The notes below the pieces were generated by a model. It did not search any database, was not told the origin of the DNA, and was given only the letters and a program-made list of their open reading frames with translations. The translations under genes were made by a program, and so were the position numbers. A stretch of 64,000 nucleotides of DNA from Chryseobacterium potabilaquae. Its GTDB lineage: Bacteria > Bacteroidota > Bacteroidia > Flavobacteriales > Weeksellaceae. Numbering within the stretch: position 1 is the stretch's first letter; each line of letters starts with the position of its first letter. The stretch covers positions 1 to 64,000 of the forward strand of contig NZ_CACVBR010000010.1 in assembly GCF_902728265.1 (NCBI RefSeq). The letters run 5' to 3'. Shown here piece after piece: positions 35,725 through 44,680 of the stretch.

Positions 35725-36979
35725 ACTATGGAGAAGTTTCGTTAAAGAAATCCTTTTGCTAAAAAGAGATATAGGAGGAATTGTGATCATTTTTGTAATG
35801 CCTTTATTATTGATCGTAACCATTACTTTGATCCAAGATTCTACTTTCAAAAACCTAGAAGGCTCAAAAATCCCTATTATTTTCATTGATAATGACAAAT
35901 CCGAAGTTTCAAAAAACATCAAACAAGAACTAGAAAATAGCAACACATTTCGTTTATTAACTCATTATAATGAAAAGTCTGCCCAAGATGCCGTTTTCTC
36001 GGGAAATTATCAAATGGCAATTGTCATTCCGAAAAACTTAACTCACGATTTAAATTCTAATATAGATATAAAAGTTCAAAAGATCGTTAATTCTTTTGGC
36101 TTAGAAACCGATTCAACGATAGTTAATCAACCCATTTCGGTAGCCAAAGAAATTCATTTATATTTCGATCCTGCTACCAATGTAGGATTCAAAAATTCGG
36201 TCATGAACTCTGTAAATAAAATGATTTTTGAAATCGAAAATAAAAAAATTTACACTGCATTTCAAGATCAGCTCGGAACTACAGAAAATTTAGATGAAAA
36301 TAAAAACTTTATCAGCTTTAAAGAAATATCACCTAAGAGAAATAATACTGAAATAATACCCAATTCCGTACAACACAATGTCCCGGCTTGGACTCTCTTC
36401 GCTATTTTCTTTGTGGTAGTTCCGCTTTCTATTAACTTAGTAAAAGAAAAAAGTCAGGGAACTAGTGTGAGGATAAAAATTAGTCCGACCCCCTATTTTA
36501 TTCATATTCTAGGAAAGACATTTACCTATCTTATTATTTGTATTGTTCAGTTTTTATTAATGGTTGCAGTTGGTATCTATCTTTTCCCCTATATGAATCT
36601 TCCTGCATTTGATATCTCAGGAAAAATGTTTCCTCTTATAGTAGTCACATTATTTGCCGGCCTAGCAGCAATAGGTTTTGGAATATTATTAGGTACTATT
36701 GCCAACACACAAGAACAATCAGCTCCTTTTGGTGCAACTTCCGTAGTTGTTTTAGCAGCTATCGGAGGAATATGGGTCCCTGTTTTTCTTATGCCAGAAT
36801 TTATGCAAAATATTGCTAAATTTTCTCCTATGAATTGGGGATTAAATGCGTATTATGACATCATTCTTAGAAATGGTGGGATTGGCAGCATTATAAAAGA
36901 GTTAGCCTTACTATTTTTATTTTATTTTATAATGGTTATTATTTCCATTTTTTACGAAAGAAAACAACATGCAGTCTAA
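35711..36979 (+). CDS. ABC-2 type transporter permease
   Basis: A 422-residue permease with the ABC-2 layout: one helix near the N-terminus (about 21-38), a large extracytoplasmic domain (about 40-215), then five helices (about 222-415) with WTLFAIFFVVVPLSINLVKE and the late AIGGIWVPVFLMPEFM segment. It overlaps the ATPase gene by 14 nt and the thioesterase gene by 11 nt. It presumably forms the membrane part of the exporter encoded here. Confidence 0.9.
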   Translation: MLSYKLWRSFVKEILLLKRDIGGIVIIFVMPLLLIVTITLIQDSTFKNLEGSKIPIIFIDNDKSEVSKNIKQELENSNTFRLLTHYNEKSAQDAVFSGNYQMAIVIPKNLTHDLNSNIDIKVQKIVNSFGLETDSTIVNQPISVAKEIHLYFDPATNVGFKNSVMNSVNKMIFEIENKKIYTAFQDQLGTTENLDENKNFISFKEISPKRNNTEIIPNSVQHNVPAWTLFAIFFVVVPLSINLVKEKSQGTSVRIKISPTPYFIHILGKTFTYLIICIVQFLLMVAVGIYLFPYMNLPAFDISGKMFPLIVVTLFAGLAAIGFGILLGTIANTQEQSAPFGATSVVVLAAIGGIWVPVFLMPEFMQNIAKFSPMNWGLNAYYDIILRNGGIGSIIKELALLFLFYFIMVIISIFYERKQHAV

Positions 36980-37394
36980 AAAAAATATATTACAACATAC
37001 AGAAAACGTCAGAGTAAGATTCAACGAAACGGACCCTCTGGGAATTGTTTGGCATGGGCATTACATTGTTTATTTTGAAGATGGTAGGGAGGCGTTTGGT
37101 CGCAAGCACGAACTCACCTATTTAGATATTCAAAAAGCCGGATTTGTAACTCCCATTGTGAAAAGCACCTGCGAACATTTTCTTCCCTTACAATATGGAG
37201 AAACATTCAATATTGTTACCACATTTGTGAATTCCCATTCTGCGAAGTTGATCTTTAAATATGAAATTTTCAATGAAGACAATAAATTAGTTTGTACAGG
37301 GGAAACCATTCAGGTTTTCTTAGATTCTGATCAGAATTTATGTTTATATAACCCTGAGTTTTTTCAGGCTTGGAAAGACAAAATGGGATTATAA
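36969..37394 (+). CDS. YbgC-type acyl-CoA/ACP thioesterase
   Basis: A 141-residue hotdog thioesterase. RFNETDPLGIVWHGHYIVYFEDGR carries the YbgC/4HBT signature, with Asp22 as likely catalytic residue and the WHGHY segment of the family. In aryl polyene clusters a thioesterase of this kind is thought to release or edit ACP-bound chains. It begins inside the permease gene and its stop codon overlaps the following ketosynthase start by one base. Confidence 0.87.
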   Translation: MQSKKNILQHTENVRVRFNETDPLGIVWHGHYIVYFEDGREAFGRKHELTYLDIQKAGFVTPIVKSTCEHFLPLQYGETFNIVTTFVNSHSAKLIFKYEIFNEDNKLVCTGETIQVFLDSDQNLCLYNPEFFQAWKDKMGL

Positions 37395-38527
37395 TGACAA
37401 AAGAAGTTTATATTACAGATTACAATTGTGTCACGCCTTTAGGTTTTGATATTTCATCTAATTGGAATTCTATTTTAGAAGGAAAATCAGGCATAGCCTT
37501 ACATCAAGTTATAGAAACCCAAGAAGCTTTTTATACTTCTATAATCCATTCTGAAAAACTGGAAAATGAATTCAAGCAATACTTCGATAATCAAGACTTT
37601 ACAAGACTTGAAAAAATGTTTCTATTAGCTTTAAGACCTATCGTTGAAAGGTATAATATTACAGAGAAGTCCGCTTTTATTTTATCTACGACAAAAGGAA
37701 ATATTAGTTTACTAAAAAATCAATCAACATTACCGGAAGGAGTTTATCTCTCAAATTTAGCGCAAAAGATTGCGGATTTTTTTGGATTTAAAACTAAACC
37801 TATTGTAGTTTCTAACGCTTGTGTTTCGGGAGTAGTCGCAATATCTATTGCCAAAAAAATAATCCAAGGGGGAAGATATAAAGATGCTTTTGTCATAGCT
37901 GGAGATGAGGTTTCGGAATTTGTGATTTCGGGATTCAACTCTTTCCAAGCCATCGGAATAGCCCCTTGCAAACCTTATGATAAAAACCGCGATGGCATCA
38001 ATATTGGAGAAGGAGCCGCAGCAATGTATATAACATCTGAACTGAATGAAAACGAAATAATTAGTTTTAAAATTTTGGGTGATTCCTCCATCAACGATGC
38101 CAACCATATTTCTGGGCCTTCAAGAACAGGGGATGGGCTCTTTGCAAGTATCACAAACTCAATGAAAGAAGCTAATCTCTCTCCAAAAGACATTGATTTC
38201 ATTTCTGCACACGGAACAGCAACTCTATATAATGATGAAATGGAAGCCGTTGCTTTCAATCGAATGGGATTACAGAATGTGCCTTTAAATAGTCTGAAAG
38301 GTTATTATGGACATTGTTTAGGTGCTTCCGGGCTTCTGGAAAGCATTATTTCAATGGAGAGTGCTTTGAAAAATATATTGATTCCTTCTAAAAATTTTGA
38401 AAAAGAAGGTACGTCCCTATCTTTAAATATTATAAAGGAAAAACAGTCTTCGGAAATTAAGTATATTTTGAAAACGGCCTCTGGTTTTGGAGGCTGTAAC
38501 GCCGCCATTATTTTAGAAAAATGTTAA
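37394..38527 (+). CDS. Beta-ketoacyl-ACP synthase (KAS I/II type)
   Basis: A 377-residue ketosynthase; the start is taken at 37394, where ATG overlaps the thioesterase stop codon, rather than the in-frame Met at 37370 inside the previous gene. The condensing triad is complete: Cys143 in SNACVSG, His273 in SAHGTAT and His307 in YYGHCLGASG. It probably extends the polyene or alkyl chain using malonyl-ACP. A short KS-like protein gene follows 12 nt downstream and may encode its partner. Confidence 0.88.
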   Translation: MTKEVYITDYNCVTPLGFDISSNWNSILEGKSGIALHQVIETQEAFYTSIIHSEKLENEFKQYFDNQDFTRLEKMFLLALRPIVERYNITEKSAFILSTTKGNISLLKNQSTLPEGVYLSNLAQKIADFFGFKTKPIVVSNACVSGVVAISIAKKIIQGGRYKDAFVIAGDEVSEFVISGFNSFQAIGIAPCKPYDKNRDGINIGEGAAAMYITSELNENEIISFKILGDSSINDANHISGPSRTGDGLFASITNSMKEANLSPKDIDFISAHGTATLYNDEMEAVAFNRMGLQNVPLNSLKGYYGHCLGASGLLESIISMESALKNILIPSKNFEKEGTSLSLNIIKEKQSSEIKYILKTASGFGGCNAAIILEKC

Positions 38528-38539
38528 AAGGATAAGGAA

Positions 38540-39082
38540 ATGATTACGAAAACAGACATTTGCACTATAGAAAATTCAAAAATAATTGTCAATAATGAAA
38601 TTGTCTTTGAAAGTCAATGTGAAATTTTTTCAGATTTTGCAAAAGAAGCTTATAAAAGTCTACAACTCAATTATCCCAAATTTCATAAAATGGATAACCT
38701 AAGTAAACTGGCTTTTCTCGCTGCTGAAAAGATTTTAAAAGAAGGAGACCAAAGCAGAACAGCATTAGTCTTTGCTAATAAATCATCTAGTCTGGATACT
38801 GATTATAAATATCAAGAAAGTATCAATACCCCAGATCATTATTTCCCAAGTCCAGCCGTTTTTGTATATACCTTACCTAATATTTGTCTAGGAGAAATTA
38901 GTATTAAGCATAGCATGCAAACCGAAAATGTTTTCTTTGTTTTGGATGAATTTGACGAAAACTTTATAAATACCTATTCTGAGCAGCTTTTACATTCAGG
39001 GAAGGCCGACAAAGTATTGTGTGGTTGGGTAGAATTGTATCGAGAAAGTTATATGGCTTTTGTATATTTGCTTACTTTGTAA
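38540..39082 (+). CDS. Short ketosynthase-related protein without catalytic residues
   Basis: A 180-residue protein that resembles only part of a thiolase-fold ketosynthase ([23 protein letters not shown], and a C-terminal strand pair). No active-site Cys or His motif is present. Proteins of this length recur beside the ketosynthases in aryl polyene and flexirubin clusters, so I regard it as an established accessory, perhaps a chain-length or docking partner, rather than a broken gene. It follows the KS by 12 nt and is separated from the ACP by a 92-nt gap holding a repeat. Confidence 0.7.
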   Translation: MITKTDICTIENSKIIVNNEIVFESQCEIFSDFAKEAYKSLQLNYPKFHKMDNLSKLAFLAAEKILKEGDQSRTALVFANKSSSLDTDYKYQESINTPDHYFPSPAVFVYTLPNICLGEISIKHSMQTENVFFVLDEFDENFINTYSEQLLHSGKADKVLCGWVELYRESYMAFVYLLTL

Positions 39083-39174
39083 TATAACAATATATCAGTT
39101 TACCAATTTTAAGCCATGTTAAAGGCTATTATTACATTGCCAAACTGATGCACTATTAATGATATTTAATATTT
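39083..39174 (+). repeat. Intergenic palindromic repeat before the ACP gene
   Basis: This gap starts with TATAACAATATATCA (39083-39097), which recurs exactly at 39442-39456 beyond the ACP gene. ATCAGTTT (39094-39101) pairs with AAACTGAT (39142-39149), and an inner AGCC/GGCT pair adds to the fold. It looks like a dispersed intergenic palindrome. A folded leader could affect translation of the ACP. Confidence 0.55.
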
Positions 39175-39432
39175 ATGGAAAACTTAAGAGAAGAATTAAA
39201 GCACAAAATCATCGAAGTTCTTAATCTTGAAGATGTGGCAATAGAAGAAATCAAAGATACGGATCCTTTATTTGGAGGAGGTCTTGGGCTGGATTCTATC
39301 GATGCTCTTGAATTAATCGTTCTTCTTGATAAGGAATACGGAATAAAATTATCAGACCCTAAAAAAGGAAAAGAAATTTTTGCGTCTATTGAAACTATGG
39401 CCAAGTTTATTGAGGAGAATAGAACGAAATAG
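39175..39432 (+). CDS. Acyl carrier protein
   Basis: An 85-residue ACP with the phosphopantetheine site Ser41 in LGLDSIDALEL and an acidic helical fold. It carries growing chains for the ketosynthases on either side. The sequence is distinct from the second ACP at 50607, so the cluster has separate carriers, possibly one for the aryl polyene and one for the alkylresorcinol precursors. The gene is flanked by related palindromic repeats and so is not tightly coupled to its neighbours. Confidence 0.93.
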   Translation: MENLREELKHKIIEVLNLEDVAIEEIKDTDPLFGGGLGLDSIDALELIVLLDKEYGIKLSDPKKGKEIFASIETMAKFIEENRTK

Positions 39433-39547
39433 GTAGTTCAGTATAACAATATATCAATGTAACAGCCTAGCAATTACAAGAAACCTCTTACATTGATACA
39501 TTATATAATACATTGTTACATTAAAATATTGATATATTTTCTATAAA
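39433..39547 (+). repeat. Intergenic palindromic repeat after the ACP gene
   Basis: The 115-nt gap contains the same 15-mer as the gap before the ACP gene, at 39442-39456. A perfect 11-bp inverted repeat, TATCAATGTAA (39452-39462) with TTACATTGATA (39488-39498), is nested inside AATATATCA (39448-39456) and TGATATATT (39530-39538). The spaced TACATT/ACATTG units suggest a low-complexity intergenic repeat family. Confidence 0.6.
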
Positions 39548-40747
39548 ATGAGTCAAAAAATTGCCATAACAGGAATGGGTATCATTTCTTCCATTGGAAA
39601 CAATGTAGGGGAAAATTTGAGTTCATTAAAAAATGGAAAACATGGAATTTCAGATATTGAATTATTTGAAACCCGTCATGCCGGAAATATCAAAACAGGC
39701 GAAATAAAACTGTCTAATGAAGAACTTGCACAAAAACTTCAGCTGGATGAAGGAAATAATGCGACAAGAACCTCTTTATTAGGAATGATTGCGGCAAAAG
39801 AAGCAATAGAAAGCGCCGATATTTTAAATATTAATGAATATAAAACAGGTTTAATTTCTTCTACCAGTGTTGGCGGAATGGATATTACGGAAAAGTATTT
39901 CTATTCCTATGAAGAGATTCCTGAAAAACAAAAATATATCGACTCTCATGATGCTGGCAGTTCATCATTACTTATAGCTGATTACCTCGGCCTGAAAGGT
40001 ATCGTTTCAACCATCAGTACAGCTTGTTCTTCTGCCGCAAATGCAATTATGACGGGCGCAAAACTCATCAAAAATGGTATTTTAGATCGCGTTATTGTAG
40101 GAGGTACTGACTCTCTTTCAAAATTTACGCTCAATGGCTTTAATACTTTAATGATTCTTACAGACTCATACAACACTCCATTTGATAACAACAGAAAAGG
40201 GCTTAATCTTGGAGAAGCTGCCGCTTTTATAGTCTTAGAATCTGATGAGGTTGTTAAAAAAGAAAACAAAAAGGTGTTAGGCTACCTTTCCGGTTATGGA
40301 AATGCCAACGATGCCCATCATCAAACCGCGTCATCAGAAAATGGACAAGGAGCTTATCTCGCCATGGAAAAAGCATTAAAAATTTCCGGTTTAAAGAAAG
40401 AAAATATTGACTACATCAATGTTCACGGAACCGCTACTCCTAATAATGATTTATCGGAAGGTATTGCGATGATTAGAATCTTTGGTGAAAATCATGTCCC
40501 TGAATTCAGTTCTACCAAAGCCTTTACAGGGCATACTTTAGCAGCTGCAGCAGGAGTTGAAGCTATATTTTCAGTGTTAGCCATGCAAAACAATATGATA
40601 TTCCCCAATCTGAACTTCAAAACAAAAATGGAAGAATTTGATTTAGTTCCTGTAACTAAATTAACAGAAAAAGAGATTAATCATGTTCTTTCCAATTCAT
40701 TTGGATTTGGGGGTAACTGTTCAACCTTAATTTTCTCCAAATCATGA
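39548..40747 (+). CDS. Beta-ketoacyl-ACP synthase II-type (KS of a KS/CLF pair)
   Basis: A 399-residue ketosynthase with a full triad: Cys160 in STACSSAA, His293 in NVHGTAT and His329 in FTGHTLAAAAG. It overlaps the next gene by 4 nt; that gene encodes a ketosynthase relative lacking the cysteine. By analogy with aryl polyene and type II polyketide systems the two form a KS/chain-length-factor heterodimer that builds the polyene chain on ACP. Confidence 0.92.
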   Translation: MSQKIAITGMGIISSIGNNVGENLSSLKNGKHGISDIELFETRHAGNIKTGEIKLSNEELAQKLQLDEGNNATRTSLLGMIAAKEAIESADILNINEYKTGLISSTSVGGMDITEKYFYSYEEIPEKQKYIDSHDAGSSSLLIADYLGLKGIVSTISTACSSAANAIMTGAKLIKNGILDRVIVGGTDSLSKFTLNGFNTLMILTDSYNTPFDNNRKGLNLGEAAAFIVLESDEVVKKENKKVLGYLSGYGNANDAHHQTASSENGQGAYLAMEKALKISGLKKENIDYINVHGTATPNNDLSEGIAMIRIFGENHVPEFSSTKAFTGHTLAAAAGVEAIFSVLAMQNNMIFPNLNFKTKMEEFDLVPVTKLTEKEINHVLSNSFGFGGNCSTLIFSKS

Positions 40748-41805
40748 ATGCAGTTTACATCAACGGTGCAGCCTGTATATCCGTTCAAGACACTTTAAAC
40801 AAAGATTTTATATATCATTTAAAACCTGAAAAATCTGTTCAAGTTTTAAAAGCAATTGAACCCAATTACAAAGAGCTCATTCCTCCGGCCCTGATCAGAA
40901 GAATGTCTAAAACAGTAAAAATGAGCTCCATGGCATCACATTATGCTTTAAAGGAAGCAAAAGTTGAAGTCCCTGATGCTATCATTATAGGAACTGGCAT
41001 GGGGTGCTCACAAGATTCTGAAAAGTTTTTAAAAAATGTGATTGATAACCATGAAGAATTTTTAACTCCGACCCATTTTATCCAATCCACTCACAATACT
41101 GTTTCTGGCCAAATTGCTTTAGCGTTACAATGTCATGCTTACAATTTCACGTATGTCAACCACTCTTCTTCTTTAGAGTTTTCATTATTGGATGCAAAAC
41201 TTCAGATTAATGACAATGAAGCTTCATCTGTTTTAGTAGGTTCAACAGACGAACAAACTGAAAGAACAATGGAGTTATACCGGTTAAATGATACTATTAA
41301 AAAAGAAGCTAATCTTCCTGTGGATTATTTAAACTCATCAACAGATGGTGTTATATGGGGAGAAGGAGCCAGTTTTTTTGTAATAGAAAAAGAGAAAAAA
41401 GAAAATTCTTATGCCCAACTAATCGATATTCAAATAACTAATAAAATTGAAATCAATATAGTCCCTACATTTATTGAAGATTTTTTAGCTAAAAATAAAT
41501 TAACGCGGAATGATATTGACGTTGTAATGTTAGGATTCAGTGGAGATTCAAAATCTGACACCTATTATACGAAAGTAATGGACTTATTTTCTAATTCTGA
41601 ATTATTATATTACAAACATTTGAGTGGTGAGTTTAATACTGCAAGTGGTTTCTCCACATTTATGGCCTGCCATATTCTTAAACATCAAGAAATTCCCGAA
41701 GTTATGATGATCAATCATCTAAAAAAAGATAAAATTGAACACATCCTTCTTTATAATCAATTTGGAGGAAATGATCATAGCCTGATATTATTGAGAAAAG
41801 CATAA
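40744..41805 (+). CDS. Chain-length-factor-like ketosynthase homologue
   Basis: A 353-residue thiolase-fold protein. At the place of the catalytic cysteine it reads NHSSSLEF, and no HGT histidine motif follows, so it cannot condense by the normal mechanism. The end GGNDHSLIL keeps the ketosynthase C-terminal glycine strand. It overlaps the preceding active KS by 4 nt, the usual arrangement for a chain length factor. The inferred role is to set the number of double bonds in the pigment. Confidence 0.85.
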   Translation: MNAVYINGAACISVQDTLNKDFIYHLKPEKSVQVLKAIEPNYKELIPPALIRRMSKTVKMSSMASHYALKEAKVEVPDAIIIGTGMGCSQDSEKFLKNVIDNHEEFLTPTHFIQSTHNTVSGQIALALQCHAYNFTYVNHSSSLEFSLLDAKLQINDNEASSVLVGSTDEQTERTMELYRLNDTIKKEANLPVDYLNSSTDGVIWGEGASFFVIEKEKKENSYAQLIDIQITNKIEINIVPTFIEDFLAKNKLTRNDIDVVMLGFSGDSKSDTYYTKVMDLFSNSELLYYKHLSGEFNTASGFSTFMACHILKHQEIPEVMMINHLKKDKIEHILLYNQFGGNDHSLILLRKA

Positions 41806-41855
41806 TTACAAAGAAAAGTTGTAGATTTATTCAAATTATATACAAATAATACAGG

Positions 41856-42602
41856 ATGAAACACTATCCCTTCATCATATTTTACATGTTCTGCAACGTT
41901 TTTATTTATGCGTTTCATGGAAGTTTTTGGGTATATCTTGCGACATTCTTCGCTTTTTCTTCGGTTATCGTTTGGGGATCATTTGATATTCAATTGGGGT
42001 ATTTTGTTAATAGCATTACCCATAAAAGAACAAAACTTAAAGAGGTGACATTAACCTTTGATGATGGCCCTACTGAATTTACTCCTCAATTTTTAGATTT
42101 ACTAAAAGAATATAATATAAAGGCCACTTTTTTTTGCATCGGAAAACAGATCGAAAAATATCCAGAAACATTCAAAAGAATTATTTTAGAAGGACATACC
42201 ATTGGAAATCACACTTTTTCTCATTCAAATAATACCGGTTTTTTATCTACCTCAAAAATAACCAATGAAATTGAACGTTGTGATGAGATTATTTTTAAAG
42301 TAGGTAATATTAAAACAAATCTATATAGACCTCCATTCGGTGTTACCAATCCAAACATCGCAAAAGCAATTAAAAAGACTCATAAAAAAAGTATTGGATG
42401 GAATATACGTTCCTTAGACACCATTACCTCTGATGAGAAAAAAATTTACAAAAAAGTTACCAAAAGTCTAAAAAAAGGAAATATAATCCTTCTACATGAT
42501 ACTTCACAAAAAACGTATAATGTCTTAGCCGATATATTACTATTTTTGAAGGAGAGAAAATATTCTACTTTTACTATTAATTCAATTATAAAAAATGATT
42601 AA
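41856..42602 (+). CDS. NodB-type polysaccharide deacetylase family protein
   Basis: A 248-residue protein with one or two hydrophobic N-terminal segments (about 4-45) followed by a NodB domain. The metal motifs are complete: TFDDGP with Asp69/Asp70, HTIGNHTFSH with His119 and His123, and RPPFG. Members remove acetyl or other acyl groups from amino sugars outside the cytoplasm. Its substrate in a pigment cluster is unknown; it may trim a glycan or act on an acylated intermediate. It overlaps the LolA-like gene by 8 nt. Confidence 0.88.
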   Translation: MKHYPFIIFYMFCNVFIYAFHGSFWVYLATFFAFSSVIVWGSFDIQLGYFVNSITHKRTKLKEVTLTFDDGPTEFTPQFLDLLKEYNIKATFFCIGKQIEKYPETFKRIILEGHTIGNHTFSHSNNTGFLSTSKITNEIERCDEIIFKVGNIKTNLYRPPFGVTNPNIAKAIKKTHKKSIGWNIRSLDTITSDEKKIYKKVTKSLKKGNIILLHDTSQKTYNVLADILLFLKERKYSTFTINSIIKND

Positions 42603-43221
42603 AGCGTTTATTTCAGTAACATTTTCGCTTATTTCAGCATCCTTATTTTCACAAAACATGGCTATGTCAGGAGCAGAAGCAAAAGCGTTTGTGGCAAAAA
42701 TATCATCAGAAACAAAAGAAATAAAAACATTACAGAGTGATTTTATTCAAACAAAAAAAATGGATTTTTTGGATAAAAATATTGTTACTTACGGAAAAAT
42801 GTCTTTAAAATCGCCCAACATGCTAAGTTGGAAATATACAAAACCTTATCAATATAGTATTGTGTTTAAAGAAAATAAAATTTTCATCAATGATCAAGGT
42901 AAAAAGTCTTCTGTTGATGCAAAAAGTAAAACTTTCGAAAAAATCAATAAATTAATTGTGGGAAGTTCAAATGGAAACATGTTTACTGACCCAGAATTTT
43001 CCGTGACCTATTTTAAAAATAACAATTCAAATATTGCCAAATTTACCCCAAAATCAGCACAGTTATTAAAATACATTAAACAAATCGAATTGCAATTTCT
43101 TAAAAATCAATCCGTCGTTTCACAGGTAAATATGACGGAAGCATCAGGAGACACCACCCATATTATGTTTAAAAACACAAAAATCAATGCCCAGATTCCT
43201 GCTTCAGATTTTTCTTTATAG
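42595..43221 (+). CDS. LolA-like outer-membrane lipoprotein carrier
   Basis: A 208-residue periplasmic protein with a signal peptide (about 1-20, SASLFSQ) and the LolA pattern: an N-terminal helix, TLQSDFIQTKKMDFL, then GKMSLKSPNMLSWKYTKPY and alternating strands. LolA carries lipid-modified proteins or lipids through the periplasm; LolA homologues are a regular part of aryl polyene clusters and are thought to carry the hydrophobic product to the outer membrane. It overlaps its neighbours by 8 and 35 nt. Confidence 0.9.
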   Translation: MIKAFISVTFSLISASLFSQNMAMSGAEAKAFVAKISSETKEIKTLQSDFIQTKKMDFLDKNIVTYGKMSLKSPNMLSWKYTKPYQYSIVFKENKIFINDQGKKSSVDAKSKTFEKINKLIVGSSNGNMFTDPEFSVTYFKNNNSNIAKFTPKSAQLLKYIKQIELQFLKNQSVVSQVNMTEASGDTTHIMFKNTKINAQIPASDFSL

Positions 43222-43822
43222 CGGTATTCTTTTACTTTTTGTATGTTGTAAGTCCTACCAGCTTACAGATGCAAAACCTGTTTCAAATACTAAAAAAATA
43301 GTCGAAAATCTTTATTTTTCTTCTAGTCAAGATTATGTTTACAAATGCCAAATAGATATTTATAAACATCATGTAAGTGGTATTTTAATAATAAAAAAAT
43401 TAGATGATTCAACCCATCGTGTTGCCTTAACTTCGGATTTTGGAAATAAATTAATTGATTTTGAAATTTCTCAAGATCGTTTTAAAATTAATTATATTCT
43501 GCCGGATTTGAAAAAAAAAGTAATCCTAAATTTTTTAAAAAACGACTTCCAACAACTTCTAAAAAGAGAATATTCAATTAGTGAAAGTTTTGAACAAGAA
43601 ACCATGTCTATTTATCTTTCAAAAAGTGAAAATAAAAAATATTATCTCTTTCTCAATAAAGAAAATCATTTGTTAAGCAAGATTATTTATACCAAAAATA
43701 ATAAGGAGAAAATTGATTTTACGTTTGATTCAAAAAAACATAACTTCGCAGATAGTATTCATTTGCAACATAGAGATTTTAAAATCAATATAAAACTATA
43801 TCAAATAACTGAAACCGAATAA
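43187..43822 (+). CDS. Putative lipoprotein of the pigment cluster
   Basis: I do not recognise the family of this 211-residue protein. The only Met near the start lies inside the LolA-like gene (35-nt overlap) and opens a short hydrophobic signal ending in a Cys-Cys pair (residues 20-21), probably a lipobox although Val rather than Gly/Ala/Ser precedes the first Cys. The mature part is rich in beta strands with Lys/Ser/Asp. Its position after LolA suggests an outer-membrane receptor with a LolB-like role. Confidence 0.72.
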   Translation: MPRFLLQIFLYSGILLLFVCCKSYQLTDAKPVSNTKKIVENLYFSSSQDYVYKCQIDIYKHHVSGILIIKKLDDSTHRVALTSDFGNKLIDFEISQDRFKINYILPDLKKKVILNFLKNDFQQLLKREYSISESFEQETMSIYLSKSENKKYYLFLNKENHLLSKIIYTKNNKEKIDFTFDSKKHNFADSIHLQHRDFKINIKLYQITETE

Positions 43823-43823
43823 A

Positions 43824-44195
43824 ATGAAAACCATTCTTACTGATTTCTACACGCTACAATCCTACAAAAAACAAGAATCAGGAGGCTTCATTGCTACTAT
43901 TTATTTAAATAAAGACCATCAAATTTTTAAAGGCCATTTTCCTGGAAATCCGGTGACCCCAGGAGTTTGTATGATGCAAATAGTAAAAGAGCTTACGGAA
44001 GAATTTACCTCAACTCAACTTTTCCTAAAATCTGCATCTAATGTTAAGTTTATGGCCATCATCAATCCTTTTGAAACTCCAGAACTGACCTTACATTTAG
44101 ATATTGATGAAAATGGAGATGATATTAAAGTAAAAAATACCACCCTCTTTGGCGAGACTATTGCATTAAAAATGTCAGTACACTATAAAAAATGA
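43824..44195 (+). CDS. ApeI-type 3-hydroxyacyl-ACP dehydratase
   Basis: A 123-residue single hotdog domain with the FabZ loop GHFPGNPVTPGV and catalytic His38. The family glutamate on the following helix appears as Gln in CMMQIVKEL. Of the three dehydratases in the cluster, this is the one with the classical catalytic loop, and it most likely makes the polyene double bonds. It starts 1 nt after the lipoprotein stop codon. Confidence 0.87.
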   Translation: MKTILTDFYTLQSYKKQESGGFIATIYLNKDHQIFKGHFPGNPVTPGVCMMQIVKELTEEFTSTQLFLKSASNVKFMAIINPFETPELTLHLDIDENGDDIKVKNTTLFGETIALKMSVHYKK

Positions 44196-44199
44196 CACC

Positions 44200-44676
44200 A
44201 TGAACTTCATTGTATCCTTCTTAGCATCTTTCTTACTCTTCTTTCAAACGAATCTGGAATCTATTAGAACTAGCTATGCTAAAGCCAATTCTTCTGCTAC
44301 AAATACTCAGAATTTTATTACGATTGCAGAAAAAGAAACGGATTCAGATCCTGTAATTTTAGGCTATAAAGCGGCTGCACAAATTATGCAGGCAAAAATT
44401 ACTAAACAGAACAGAAAATCATTGGTGAAAACAGGAGCTACCAATTTGGAACGCCTTATTAAATCCAATCCTAATATTCTAGAATTAAGAGTCATAAGAT
44501 TAAGTATTCAGGAAAACCTTCCAAAAATTGTAGGATATCGAGGGAATTTAAAAGAAGATAAAAACTTCATCTTCAATAATTATGCTCAGCAGAATACTTC
44601 TCTTAAAAACTATATCAAACAATTTGTAATGCAATCCAAAACGATAAGTGCTTCTGAAAAAGCAACTTTAAAATAA
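44200..44676 (+). CDS. Secreted helical protein of unknown function
   Basis: A 158-residue protein with a hydrophobic start (about 1-16) that acts as a signal peptide or anchor. The rest is predicted helical and basic (ILGYKAAAQIMQAKI, NLERLIKSNPNILELRVIRLSIQEN), loosely like TPR-type packing. It sits between the dehydratase and the GT2-DUF2062 gene with gaps of 4 nt on both sides. I cannot assign a function; small secreted proteins of this kind are common in flexirubin clusters. Confidence 0.7.
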   Translation: MNFIVSFLASFLLFFQTNLESIRTSYAKANSSATNTQNFITIAEKETDSDPVILGYKAAAQIMQAKITKQNRKSLVKTGATNLERLIKSNPNILELRVIRLSIQENLPKIVGYRGNLKEDKNFIFNNYAQQNTSLKNYIKQFVMQSKTISASEKATLK

Positions 44677-44680
44677 AGCA

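Noticed and set aside
37757..38107. Antisense frame of 116 residues across the ketosynthase gene at 37394
   Set aside because: The ketosynthase frame has the full catalytic triad and tight neighbours; the antisense product has no family features.
38540..39082. Short ketosynthase-like gene as a pseudogene
   Set aside because: The frame is intact, well spaced after the upstream gene, and proteins of this length recur in related clusters; it lacks only the catalytic motifs.
39083..39547. Possible insertion-sequence ends or attachment sites around the ACP gene
   Set aside because: No transposase or integrase lies nearby, and the ACP is an expected cluster member; the repeats are recorded only as intergenic palindromes.
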